A stretch of DNA of 10,068 nucleotides from an uncultured Lachnospiraceae bacterium. Its GTDB lineage: Bacteria; Bacillota; Clostridia; Lachnospirales; Lachnospiraceae. Made by a program: the position numbers and the translations under genes. The notes under the pieces were generated by a model. It saw only the letters and a list, made by a program, of their open reading frames with translations. It was not told the DNA's origin and searched no databases. Shown piece after piece: positions 1-7,623 of this stretch (position 1 is its first letter; each line of letters starts with the position of its first letter). The DNA is taken from the NCBI GenBank assembly GCA_902783445.1, contig CACZQX010000176.1, positions 1 to 10,068 on the forward strand, in the 5' to 3' direction.

Positions 1-654
1 AATATAGCTAGTGCAGTTATCGACTTGTGCATGCTTGTTAAATATATCGTTGTGACAAAAAATACAGAAGGGCTAAAAGGATGGTTGGTCTTGTTAATTG
101 TTATCCTTATAGGCCTTGAGGTTTTTGAATCTGTATTATTTGTATGGTATGGATTGGATAAAGTTACTTCAACGTTTGTATTATTAATATCGGTTTTTAT
201 GGTGTTTTTTAGAGGTTGTATTATAAACGCAGTAGATACTAAATTTCAGTTGTTTGCATATAAAGTAGTAACTAAATCGTTGTTTTCAGTTTGGCTTTTT
301 ATGTATTTAATGTTTTATTTAGCATTAGTTGTATGTTTATTATTATATCTAGATTATAAATCTTTATTAGAAGTACTACAAAATCCTAAGGAGTTATTTA
401 CCAAAAACACTTTGTTTGGAACATATACAAATCTATATGTTAACAATAATTCGAATTTTGGTATTAAGTCTGAAAGTGAAAATGAATTTAATCCTGTTAC
501 ATCAGGTTCAAATGATCAGGTAAATCTACCAGATGAATATGTTGTTCAATCTACGGCAGTTAATAGGAATGTTTGTCCATTATGTGGAAATGAAATGATT
601 ACTGGACAAGAAAAATGTTTGATTTGTGGGTATGAAATGACTCAAAATGATTAA
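1..654 (+). CDS. Membrane protein with C-terminal zinc ribbon, 5'-truncated by window edge
   Basis: I do not recognise a named family. The frame is open from base 1. The first possible starts in the window are TTG at 25 and ATG at 31, and neither has a ribosome binding site, so the true start is probably upstream. Counting from TTG 25 (209 residues), three strongly hydrophobic segments lie at about 20-41, 50-70 and 86-109. A polar Asn/Ser-rich linker follows, then a zinc ribbon with Cys184, Cys187, Cys198 and Cys201 (CPLC...CLIC) at the extreme C-terminus. The N-terminal GLKGWL motif before the first membrane segment recalls small DUF2569-type membrane proteins, but that match is weak. The zinc ribbon should face the cytoplasm and could bind nucleic acid or protein partners. 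It ends 51 bases before a separate promoter and the next zinc-ribbon gene, so it may be functionally linked to that gene without sharing its transcript. Confidence 0.75.
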   Translation, partial: NIASAVIDLCMLVKYIVVTKNTEGLKGWLVLLIVILIGLEVFESVLFVWYGLDKVTSTFVLLISVFMVFFRGCIINAVDTKFQLFAYKVVTKSLFSVWLFMYLMFYLALVVCLLLYLDYKSLLEVLQNPKELFTKNTLFGTYTNLYVNNNSNFGIKSESENEFNPVTSGSNDQVNLPDEYVVQSTAVNRNVCPLCGNEMITGQEKCLICGYEMTQND

Positions 655-666
655 GTATTGTATAAT
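637..666 (+). promoter_or_regulatory. Sigma-A-type promoter for the zinc-ribbon/coiled-coil gene
   Basis: A perfect -10 box TATAAT lies at 661-666. A partial -35 box ATGACT (four of six matches to TTGACA) sits at 637-642, with an 18-bp spacer. The -35 lies inside the end of the upstream gene. Predicted transcription start is near 673, giving a leader of about 33 bases before the ATG at 706. The -10 is strong and the -35 only fair. Confidence 0.5.
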
Positions 667-705
667 AAAAATTTAATATATGACTAAAGGAAGCGGGGTG
701 TCTAG

Positions 706-2223
706 ATGAAAAAGATAGTTTGTGAATTGTGTGAAGGTAATCAATTTGTTAAAGAGAATGGAATGTTCGTGTGTCAGGGGTGCGGAACAAGCTATTCGCT
801 TGAAGAAGCAAAAGGAATGATGAAAGAAGTAGATGGAGAAGAAACTAGCACTGTTACAGCGCCAACTTCGGGGGCTCCTCAACCAGTTCCTCAAGTAAAT
901 CCTAACCAACAACAATTGGATAATATTCTTTTATTAGCGTCTTCTGCATATGAGGCAGATAATAAAGCGGAGGCAGAGAATTATTGCAATCAAGCGATAG
1001 TAATTGATGCAATGTGTTATAAAGCGTGGTTTTTGAAGGGGAAAGCTGTTGGATGGCAATCAACCATAGCAAATATTAGAATTGAAGAAGCAGCTCATTC
1101 GTTTTGTAAAGCAATTGATTTTGCGCCAGAAGACGAAAAAGAAGAAATAAAAGAACAGGCCACGGAAGAGCTAAAAAATCTCGGATTAGCACTGATATCA
1201 TTAAGAAAAGATAGATTTATCGCTAGCCCAGATTTAAAGGAATTAAATGGGTTTTCAACTGATAAAAAAGTAGTTTTAGATGCAATTCTTGTTTTACTGT
1301 CTCATGGCAACTCGGTAGGTATTCCTGAAGGCTATCTAGAAAATGTTGCTACTCTGATGAATCAAGCAGGAGTAGGAGCATTAAATACTGTTAGAGAAGC
1401 ATGGAAAAAAGTGCAATATCCTAACAAAGCTGATTGGGATACATATATTGGTTGGTGCACTAACATTACAGCAATATTTCAATTAGCAATTGATACTTCA
1501 GATAATGATGATGAAGAAGATATTGTAAGATATAAGAATAAAATAATTGCGCTTGAAGAACCTTTAAACTCTTGTTCTTATAAACTAGTATGGTCGTCTT
1601 TATTTAGTGAGTATATTCATGAAAAAGAATATTCTCTTTCTGATTCAGCGAAGGAAGCTAGAAAAAAGATGGTTCAAGAATGCAATGATAAAATTGCTGA
1701 AATACAGAGAAAGCTACATGAAAAAGAATTGGAAGAAAAGAGAAAAGCGGAAGAGGAAAAGAAGGCGCGTATTGCTGCCTATTGGGAAGCACATGCAGAT
1801 GAAAAAGCGGAGTTGGATTCTGAATTAAAAGAACTAGAAGCGAAAAGAGACCCTCTTAGACAGGAGGTTCTGCAGATCAATAATGAGATTTCTGCAAATC
1901 AACCTAAAGGAAAGGTTCCTTCTGAAGAAGAAAGTGATAGGTTAAAATCTCAAATAAGTGAATTAAATGCTCGTAAAGCTAATCTTGGTGTGTTGGCAGG
2001 AAAAGAAAAGAAACAGATTGGCGAAGAAGTTGCTTCTTTAGAAGGAAGATTAGCATCGTTACAAAAGAGAATACAGCAAGAACAAATTGATAGAAATCTC
2101 GAGGTAAATCAGAAAAATGCCCCATTAATAACTAAAAGAAATGAGATTAATGGTGAATTAACAAAGATTTCAAAACGAATAGATGAAATTAATAAGATTT
2201 TACAAAAGGATCCGGAGGAATAA
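706..2223 (+). CDS. Zinc-ribbon protein with TPR-like region and long C-terminal coiled coil
   Basis: This 505-residue cytoplasmic protein has no signal peptide or membrane segment. It opens with a TFIIB-type zinc ribbon: Cys6, Cys9, Cys23 and Cys26 (CELC...CQGC), followed by YSLEEAKGMM. A Thr/Pro/Gln-rich linker spans about 45-72. A TPR-like helical stretch at about 75-150 includes AEAENYCNQAIVIDA and a second AAHSFCKAIDFAPED repeat. A helical middle region follows, then a Lys/Glu-rich coiled coil from about 310 to the end. The start at ATG 706 is preceded by GGGGTG at 695-700 with 5-base spacing. Similar zinc-ribbon/TPR proteins are common and uncharacterised in Clostridia, so a scaffold or adaptor role is inference. 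It lies 125 bases upstream of the chaperone cluster on the same strand and may be co-transcribed with it, because no strong terminator separates them. An adjacent protein with a zinc ribbon at the opposite end (1-654) suggests a sensor pair. Confidence 0.85.
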   Translation: MKKIVCELCEGNQFVKENGMFVCQGCGTSYSLEEAKGMMKEVDGEETSTVTAPTSGAPQPVPQVNPNQQQLDNILLLASSAYEADNKAEAENYCNQAIVIDAMCYKAWFLKGKAVGWQSTIANIRIEEAAHSFCKAIDFAPEDEKEEIKEQATEELKNLGLALISLRKDRFIASPDLKELNGFSTDKKVVLDAILVLLSHGNSVGIPEGYLENVATLMNQAGVGALNTVREAWKKVQYPNKADWDTYIGWCTNITAIFQLAIDTSDNDDEEDIVRYKNKIIALEEPLNSCSYKLVWSSLFSEYIHEKEYSLSDSAKEARKKMVQECNDKIAEIQRKLHEKELEEKRKAEEEKKARIAAYWEAHADEKAELDSELKELEAKRDPLRQEVLQINNEISANQPKGKVPSEEESDRLKSQISELNARKANLGVLAGKEKKQIGEEVASLEGRLASLQKRIQQEQIDRNLEVNQKNAPLITKRNEINGELTKISKRIDEINKILQKDPEE

Positions 2224-2230
2224 TTAGTTT

Positions 2231-2256
2231 CCGAGACATCGGTTGTTTGTTTTTTG
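2231..2256 (+). terminator. Weak terminator-like hairpin after the zinc-ribbon/coiled-coil gene
   Basis: Seven bases after the stop codon, CCGA (2231-2234) pairs with TCGG (2239-2242) around a GACA loop. The U-rich tract TTGTTTGTTTTTTG follows (2243-2256). The stem is only 4 bp, so termination would be partial at best. It could lower transcription into the chaperone cluster without blocking it. Confidence 0.25.
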
Positions 2257-2265
2257 TATATCATT

Positions 2266-2311
2266 AGGTCGATTAGGCTTCTGATTGTTAAATCGGAGGC
2301 GTGGTCGACCT
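2266..2311 (+). promoter_or_regulatory. Long leader hairpin upstream of the chaperone cluster
   Basis: The arms 2266-2286 and 2291-2311 pair over 21 positions around a GTTA loop (2287-2290). There is one G-G mismatch (2276 with 2301) and there are four G-U pairs. The outer seven pairs are perfect Watson-Crick (AGGTCGA with TCGACCT). No U-run follows at once, so it is not a standard terminator. The hairpin ends 22 bases before the strong ribosome binding site at 2334-2340. A possible -10 box TATACT lies at 2314-2319 just after it. It could be an mRNA control or stabilising element, a processing site, or a DNA operator with dyad symmetry. Confidence 0.6.
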
Positions 2312-2333
2312 ATTATACTATTGTTTGTATTAT

Positions 2334-2340
2334 GAGGAGG
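2334..2340 (+). promoter_or_regulatory. Ribosome binding site that fixes the start of the multidomain J-like gene
   Basis: GAGGAGG at 2334-2340 is a near-perfect Shine-Dalgarno sequence, eight bases before ATG 2349. An in-frame GTG at 2301 would add 16 residues. Its own GGAGG (2295-2299) is only one base away, and that GTG and GGAGG both lie in the 3' arm of the leader hairpin. ATG 2349 is therefore the better start. Confidence 0.8.
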
Positions 2341-2348
2341 CTTTTTGG

Positions 2349-4625
2349 ATGGGGACTGGAAATTATTCTGTTGAAGCATCAGTTTTTCGTGGTGGAAAAC
2401 TTGAGAGAGGAACGCTGACGCTTTTTAGTGACGAATATGTATTTGGAAATGTACGAAAATCAGTAAATTGGGAGGATGTTACTTGCGAACAAGGGAATAC
2501 TACCGTAAAGGCTTTTTTAAGGAATGTGGAAAAAAAGTATATTGTTTTTAACTATAATGGTGTAAAAAGCGAAGCGTTTATTGTAGACCCTCAGCAAATT
2601 GGGATTATAATTTCAACGATTAATAGTTTTGCAAATGATTCTAGGGCTATTCGTGTAGCTAAGGAGGAAGCAAGACAGAGAGAAATAGCAGACCATCAGC
2701 AACAAATGGAACGAGAAAAGAGAATTCGAGAAGAGGCAGAGAGAAAGGCTGATGAAGAATATGCAAAAAAACAGGAATATGAAAAACGTAAGGAAATAGA
2801 AGAAAAGCAATACTATGAGGAAGAAAAGAAACGAAAGATAGTTGAAAAGGAAAAACGAGTAAAACAAATAATTGAAAAGGCAGAAAGTGAAATTTCAGAA
2901 GATAATATAGAGGTTAGCAGTTTATCTCAGAAAGCGGGTGCTTGTATTATTGATAATCCATATAGGATCCTAGGGATTTCATGTTTGGCTTCGAACGAGG
3001 AGGCTAATAGTGCCCTAGATAAGCTAAAAAAACTATCAAGGTTAAAAGCTCTAGATTCATATAAATCAAGTTTTGACTTATCTAAAATTGATCGGCCAAG
3101 TAGAGATTTAAGTATTTCTCAAAATTCATTATCTCTATTAAAAAACAAGAAATACAAGTGGTTTTGGTTTGCATCAAATGATGCGTGTAAGGTGTGGGAT
3201 AATGGAAAATATAGGATAGAATTAGCTAAAGATGGTTTTGAATTTGGTTCATATGATATGTTTTTGGCAAATTATTTATATGCAATTATTTTTGACCCAT
3301 CTTTTCAAATACCTGAAACGTGGAAAAGAATTCTAAACTGTTATTGCTACATAATGGAGAATAAGAATAGTGATTTCCTTTTGAGCAGGTATAATGAGAT
3401 AGAACGCAAAAATATCAATACTGAAGAGTTATTTGCGCTTTTTAAAAATGAGATTTTTATACCTATTCATCTCTTGTGTGAACGTGATGATTTGGATGCG
3501 CTAATTAGAATTCATAAGTATATTAGAGAGTGTGGTAATCCGTTATTAAATGAGCTATCTAGGCATGTTGTTGGAAAATTAGTTTCTTGGTTTACTGAAA
3601 AAGAAGCTGATATGATGAGTTATTTAAGAAAGTATGATGGTAAAAAGGAACTGTCTGTTGATGAAAAAAAAGAAATAATAGAACGAGGGGATTCGTATTG
3701 TAAAGTGGTTGAACCGGTTTTCGGAATGGTTTTACGAGATTTTAGGGGCGATGCTGTTAGGTACGATATGATAAAAGAATCGTATAAGAATACTACATAT
3801 CAAATCATGTATGTGTTGTATCAATGCGGTGATAAATCTAATGCTATTTATTTTGCGAATAAGTGTTATACATATTGTAAGCCTGATGATAAAAAACGTA
3901 TTCAGAACACCTTTGGTGAAGTAAATATTAAAGCGGTTGATTGGAATACGCCCCATACTAGTTGGGACATAAAAGGAGATGAATTGTATTTCGGAAGAGG
4001 ATGTTCAGTGGATTATTCTCAAGCGTTATATTGGTATCATAAGGCTGCGGATGCTGGTAATATGTATTCGAAAAATAGTATTGGCATATGTTATTTAAAT
4101 GGAAATGGTGTTCCTAAGAATGAGGAACAGGCGGTATCTTGGTTTAAACAAGCGAGTGAAAGTGGGAATCCAGAAGGGGCGTTCAATCTGGCTGAATGCT
4201 ATTATAATGGAACCGGAGTGCAGAAGAATATTGATCAAGCGTTATTTTATTGGCAACATGCAGCTAAATTAGGACATCCATCTGCACAAAAAAAGTATGA
4301 TGAAGTATATTCAAAAGTTCAGATTGAGAGGAAAAAACAAAGGGCGAATAATCATATATGTTTAGATATAGGCTTTCAAATGACAACTGGTCCTCAAATT
4401 TGTGTCGAGGTTTCATTAAATTATCCAGCCAATGTATATTTGGTTAATTCGCAAGGATATCAAAATTATTTGAATGGTGGTGATTTTTCTTATCACGGAG
4501 GTTATTCATCAGACTTGACGTATAGAATAAAAATCCCATCATCCAATCATTGGTATGTGATAGTTGATAGTGGCAATGAACCTATATCAACTATTGTAGC
4601 AACTGCAAAAGTTAAGAATATGTAA
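2349..4625 (+). CDS. Multidomain co-chaperone-like protein: PH-like, coiled coil, J-like, Sel1 repeats, DUF1883-like
   Basis: With the start at ATG 2349 the protein has 758 residues and no membrane segment. Residues 1-95 look like a beta-rich PH/GRAM-type domain. Residues 97-182 form a highly charged coiled coil. Residues 202-285 begin NPYRILGI and continue with the helices and WFWF patch seen in degenerate J-like domains of other large bacterial proteins. The HPD triad needed to stimulate Hsp70 is absent. Residues 543-656 carry about three Sel1 repeats (ALYWYHKAADAGN, AVSWFKQASESGN, ALFYWQHAAKLGH). Residues 670-758 resemble DUF1883 (NYPANVYLV, GGDFSYHGGY, HWYVIVDSG). It is followed at once by the GrpE-like and Hsp70 genes, so it is probably their client-recognition partner. 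The DUF1883 and J-like assignments are by eye. A sensor or scaffold role is inferred. Confidence 0.8.
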   Translation: MGTGNYSVEASVFRGGKLERGTLTLFSDEYVFGNVRKSVNWEDVTCEQGNTTVKAFLRNVEKKYIVFNYNGVKSEAFIVDPQQIGIIISTINSFANDSRAIRVAKEEARQREIADHQQQMEREKRIREEAERKADEEYAKKQEYEKRKEIEEKQYYEEEKKRKIVEKEKRVKQIIEKAESEISEDNIEVSSLSQKAGACIIDNPYRILGISCLASNEEANSALDKLKKLSRLKALDSYKSSFDLSKIDRPSRDLSISQNSLSLLKNKKYKWFWFASNDACKVWDNGKYRIELAKDGFEFGSYDMFLANYLYAIIFDPSFQIPETWKRILNCYCYIMENKNSDFLLSRYNEIERKNINTEELFALFKNEIFIPIHLLCERDDLDALIRIHKYIRECGNPLLNELSRHVVGKLVSWFTEKEADMMSYLRKYDGKKELSVDEKKEIIERGDSYCKVVEPVFGMVLRDFRGDAVRYDMIKESYKNTTYQIMYVLYQCGDKSNAIYFANKCYTYCKPDDKKRIQNTFGEVNIKAVDWNTPHTSWDIKGDELYFGRGCSVDYSQALYWYHKAADAGNMYSKNSIGICYLNGNGVPKNEEQAVSWFKQASESGNPEGAFNLAECYYNGTGVQKNIDQALFYWQHAAKLGHPSAQKKYDEVYSKVQIERKKQRANNHICLDIGFQMTTGPQICVEVSLNYPANVYLVNSQGYQNYLNGGDFSYHGGYSSDLTYRIKIPSSNHWYVIVDSGNEPISTIVATAKVKNM

Positions 4626-4639
4626 TGTTGGAGGCAAGA

Positions 4640-5116
4640 ATGACAAAAAAAGCGGATGTTAGTGAATTAGCTGTGGCAACATGGCGTTTGGAAAAATGGT
4701 TAGAAAAACTTGATTCAGATAGAAAGATGGCTGCAAGGAGTTCGCTTCGCTTGATAAAAAAATATCTGGATGATTCTGAGGTTGTGGTTAAAGATCCTAT
4801 TGGCGCAAAGTTTGATCCGGGGCTGGCTTTAGAAGTTGTAAATAATGAGGCAAACGAGGCAGATGAGAATCAATTAATAATAATAGAGACTATAATTCCT
4901 TATGTTTACCAAAGTGGAAAACTGATTCAACATGCAAAAGTAATTATTGGAATCAATAAAAATAATGAACCGAAGGAAATTATTAAAGATAAAAATGATA
5001 GTAAGAATGACAAAACTAATAGTATGATAAGTGATGATATAAAGACAGATGATTGTGGTGTTACTATAAACGAGAAGGATATTGAAAGGGTTATGAATTA
5101 TGCAAAAAATATTTGA
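4640..5116 (+). CDS. Diverged, shortened GrpE-like nucleotide exchange factor
   Basis: This 158-residue protein should promote ADP release from the Hsp70 encoded next. The start at ATG 4640 has GGAGG (4630-4634) five bases upstream. ATG 4625, overlapping the preceding stop, would add five residues but lacks a binding site. Residues 52-67 (DPIGAKFDPGLALEVV), followed after a gap by IETIIPYVYQSGKLIQHAKVIIG in two segments, match the order of the GrpE beta-wing: D-x-G-x-x-FDP, an acidic spacer, a beta strand with Y-x-x-G-K, and a final R/K-V-V-x strand. The helical part before it (about residues 5-45, with ATWRLEKWLEKL) is far shorter than the long GrpE dimer helix. A polar tail (about 113-158) is extra. 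The gene overlaps the Hsp70 start by 17 bases, which suggests translational coupling. Confidence in the GrpE assignment is moderate and in the gene itself high. Confidence 0.7.
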   Translation: MTKKADVSELAVATWRLEKWLEKLDSDRKMAARSSLRLIKKYLDDSEVVVKDPIGAKFDPGLALEVVNNEANEADENQLIIIETIIPYVYQSGKLIQHAKVIIGINKNNEPKEIIKDKNDSKNDKTNSMISDDIKTDDCGVTINEKDIERVMNYAKNI

Positions 5117-7607
5117 TTGTGGAATTGATCTTGGAACAACTAACTCATGTTTAGCCATTCCGGATGGAAATCATGGATTTGAAATAATAGATAATCAAGC
5201 AGATAGAATGTCGGTAACTCCTTCAGCTGTATTGATTAATGGGAAAGGTAGAATGCTGGTAGGTCAGAGAGCGTATAATTCTCAAAAGGTTGAAGATTTG
5301 GCTATTCAGTTTAAACGACAAATGGGATTAAGTAAATTGATCCACTTTGCATCTGCTGATGTCGATAAAATGCCTGAGGAACTTTCGTCTGAAATATTAA
5401 AACAATTGAGAAATGATGCGGAGACTAGACTTAATCATCCAGTAGAAAATGTTGTTATTACTGTGCCGGCTGCATTTAAAACTCTTCAATCAGAAGCTAC
5501 TAATAAAGCAGGCAAAATGGCGGGCTTTAAGAATATTATTCTCTTGCAAGAACCTATTGCCGCTGCTGTGGCATATGGGGCGAAACCTGACTCGAAAGAC
5601 AAACATTGGATGGTTTTTGATTATGGTGGTGGAACTCTTGATGTTGCTATTATTTCCACTCTTGATAATCGATTAACCGTTGAAAATAGTGAAGGAGATA
5701 ATTATTTTGGCGGTAGTGATATTGACAGAATCCTTTTTAGGGAGATTGTCTTAAAAAAACTGCGAGCCGAAGGTTATCAAATAGATGAATTGTTTAATGA
5801 AAGTACCAGTAGTGGTAAATCTATGGCTCGCAAAATTCAGCTAGATTGTGAGAATTGTAAAATACAATTAAGTACAAAAGAGTCGACTATACTCGAAATA
5901 TTTGATATTGATGATGATCGTGGTGAACCAATAGAATTCGAGTGTGAAATAACTAGATATGAGATGGAGAATCTTATTTCTGACACTATAGAAAGAAGCA
6001 TAGTTATAGCTAAAAAAGCTTTAGATGGAGCAAATGTACGTCCAGAACAACTTGATAAAATACTTCTAGTAGGAGGAAGCACATTTATCCCATTAGTACG
6101 ACAAAGGCTAAAAGAAGAATTTGGAGTTGAACTTGATAGTTCACTAAATCCCATGACAGTTGTTGCAGCAGGAGCTGCTTTATATGCTTCAACAAGTGTT
6201 ATTGATGTTGAAGAAGAAATACAAGTGTCTGATACTAAAAATGCAATAATTAATATAACATATGATCCGATTTCCTCTGATGAGGTTGTAAATGTTATTG
6301 GAAAGGTCGTTAATATTTCTGATGTCAGTCTTTCTAAAATAAAAGTTGATTGTTCGTTATCAAATGATTTTTCAGGAGTGTGTTGGACTAGTGGATGGAT
6401 AGATTTGATTGACAATTCAACGGGAGTTTTTGATGTGGATGTATTGCTTCAAAAAGGAGTACTAAATCATTTTCGAGTTTCCGGATGTGATCAGAATGGA
6501 ACGGAAGTATTGGTAGAAAATTCATTGTTTGACATTAAACATAATGAGGTTGTTTTAAAAACCTCTGCACCACCGGCAACGATGTCGATAGGTGTTCAGA
6601 TTAAAGATCCTAAAACTGGATATGATATTTTATATCATATAATAAAGAAAAATTCTCCTCTCCCAGCTCAAGATGATAGAACATTCAGATTATCCAGAGA
6701 TATAGATCCTTCAAGAGATGATTGTTTAACTATCAAAATTTGGGAAGGGGAAAATATTCAAAATCCTGAGGCTAATTTTCCTGCAGGAGCAATTACTGTT
6801 CAGTCTTCTGCAATGGATAGAACAATTCCTAAAGGGACAGAAATAGAACTTACAATAATTGCTGATGAGAATAGAAATATACGTGTAAGTGGATATATAC
6901 CAGATTTTGATTTTATAATTCCGGAAGAAACTCTTCGTTCTGAAGCTAAAGTTGATTTGGATGAAAGAATGGAAGAGGTAGATAAGAAAATTCAGCAATC
7001 TGAAGTCAGTCTACAGAGAATGAAGAATCAAGGAATTGATGTATCAGAATTAGAAAATGAATTGAATCAAGTCAAGGCTGGATACAATGATGCTTATGGG
7101 AAGGTTGATTCTGATGAAGCTGCAGTAAATGGATATGTTGATCAATTTTTTGATGTGGAATCAAGAATAATCAATGAAGAAAGAAAACATGAGCAAAAGA
7201 GAAACGATACCAAAAATGATGATATGGTTCGTGAGGCAAGAGAACAAGTTGAAACTTATGGCGACGAGGAGGCCAAAGCTGCTTGGGAAGATTTAGAAGA
7301 ATCATATCAATTAGCAGAAACAAATGAGGAAAAAACATTTATTGCAGGTAAAATGAATAATCTGGGATTCCAGGCAATGACAACAAATTATGGATGGCTC
7401 AAGGCTTTCTTTGCAGCTGTTCTATGTAAACCTGAAACAAAATATACAAATGCTCAAAAAGCAGAATATTGGAAATCTCAAGCATATTTAGCGATGGATT
7501 CAAAAAATACTTCACAATTAAGAAAGGCAGTGTTTGAGTTACTTGAACTAATGACATCAAGTGCAAGTCAAGCGGTATCGTCATTTGGAGCAGATCTGAC
7601 TATGTAA
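5100..7607 (+). CDS. Atypical Hsp70 (DnaK-like) chaperone with inserted beta-rich domain
   Basis: This 835-residue cytoplasmic ATPase has the Hsp70 signatures: GIDLGTTNS (8-16), FKRQMG with Lys72 where DnaK has its catalytic lysine, ITVPAAF, LQEPIAAAVAYG, FDYGGGTLDVAI (173-184), LLVGGSTFIPLVRQRL (322-337) and the second connect motif ending AAGAALYAS (364). The GDTHLGG motif of DnaK reads GDNYFGG here (Asn201 for the threonine). The hydrophobic DVLLLD linker is missing. Instead a beta-rich segment of about 120 residues (about 370-488) precedes a recognisable beta substrate-binding domain (about 492-602: MSIGVQI, KNSPLPA, IKIWEGE, IPKGTEIELTIIAD). Residues 616-835 are helical, with a coiled-coil start, and differ from the usual DnaK lid. 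ATG 5100 has AAAGGG (5085-5090) nine bases upstream. With the preceding GrpE-like gene it forms a dedicated chaperone pair, not the housekeeping dnaK. Confidence 0.92.
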   Translation: MQKIFDCGIDLGTTNSCLAIPDGNHGFEIIDNQADRMSVTPSAVLINGKGRMLVGQRAYNSQKVEDLAIQFKRQMGLSKLIHFASADVDKMPEELSSEILKQLRNDAETRLNHPVENVVITVPAAFKTLQSEATNKAGKMAGFKNIILLQEPIAAAVAYGAKPDSKDKHWMVFDYGGGTLDVAIISTLDNRLTVENSEGDNYFGGSDIDRILFREIVLKKLRAEGYQIDELFNESTSSGKSMARKIQLDCENCKIQLSTKESTILEIFDIDDDRGEPIEFECEITRYEMENLISDTIERSIVIAKKALDGANVRPEQLDKILLVGGSTFIPLVRQRLKEEFGVELDSSLNPMTVVAAGAALYASTSVIDVEEEIQVSDTKNAIINITYDPISSDEVVNVIGKVVNISDVSLSKIKVDCSLSNDFSGVCWTSGWIDLIDNSTGVFDVDVLLQKGVLNHFRVSGCDQNGTEVLVENSLFDIKHNEVVLKTSAPPATMSIGVQIKDPKTGYDILYHIIKKNSPLPAQDDRTFRLSRDIDPSRDDCLTIKIWEGENIQNPEANFPAGAITVQSSAMDRTIPKGTEIELTIIADENRNIRVSGYIPDFDFIIPEETLRSEAKVDLDERMEEVDKKIQQSEVSLQRMKNQGIDVSELENELNQVKAGYNDAYGKVDSDEAAVNGYVDQFFDVESRIINEERKHEQKRNDTKNDDMVREAREQVETYGDEEAKAAWEDLEESYQLAETNEEKTFIAGKMNNLGFQAMTTNYGWLKAFFAAVLCKPETKYTNAQKAEYWKSQAYLAMDSKNTSQLRKAVFELLELMTSSASQAVSSFGADLTM

Positions 7608-7623
7608 AGGAGAATTATATTAG

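Noticed and set aside
2301..2348. GTG start at 2301 giving a 774-residue form of the J-like protein
   Set aside because: Its GGAGG is only one base upstream and is buried in the leader hairpin, while ATG 2349 has GAGGAGG at eight bases.
4625..4639. ATG 4625 as start of the GrpE-like gene (stop/start overlap)
   Set aside because: It lacks a ribosome binding site. ATG 4640 has GGAGG at five bases. Five residues of difference do not change the assignment.
5837..6415. 192-codon open frame on the - strand within the Hsp70 gene
   Set aside because: It lies fully opposite the well-supported Hsp70 ATPase region and its Ser/Ile-rich translation fits no domain. It is a shadow frame.
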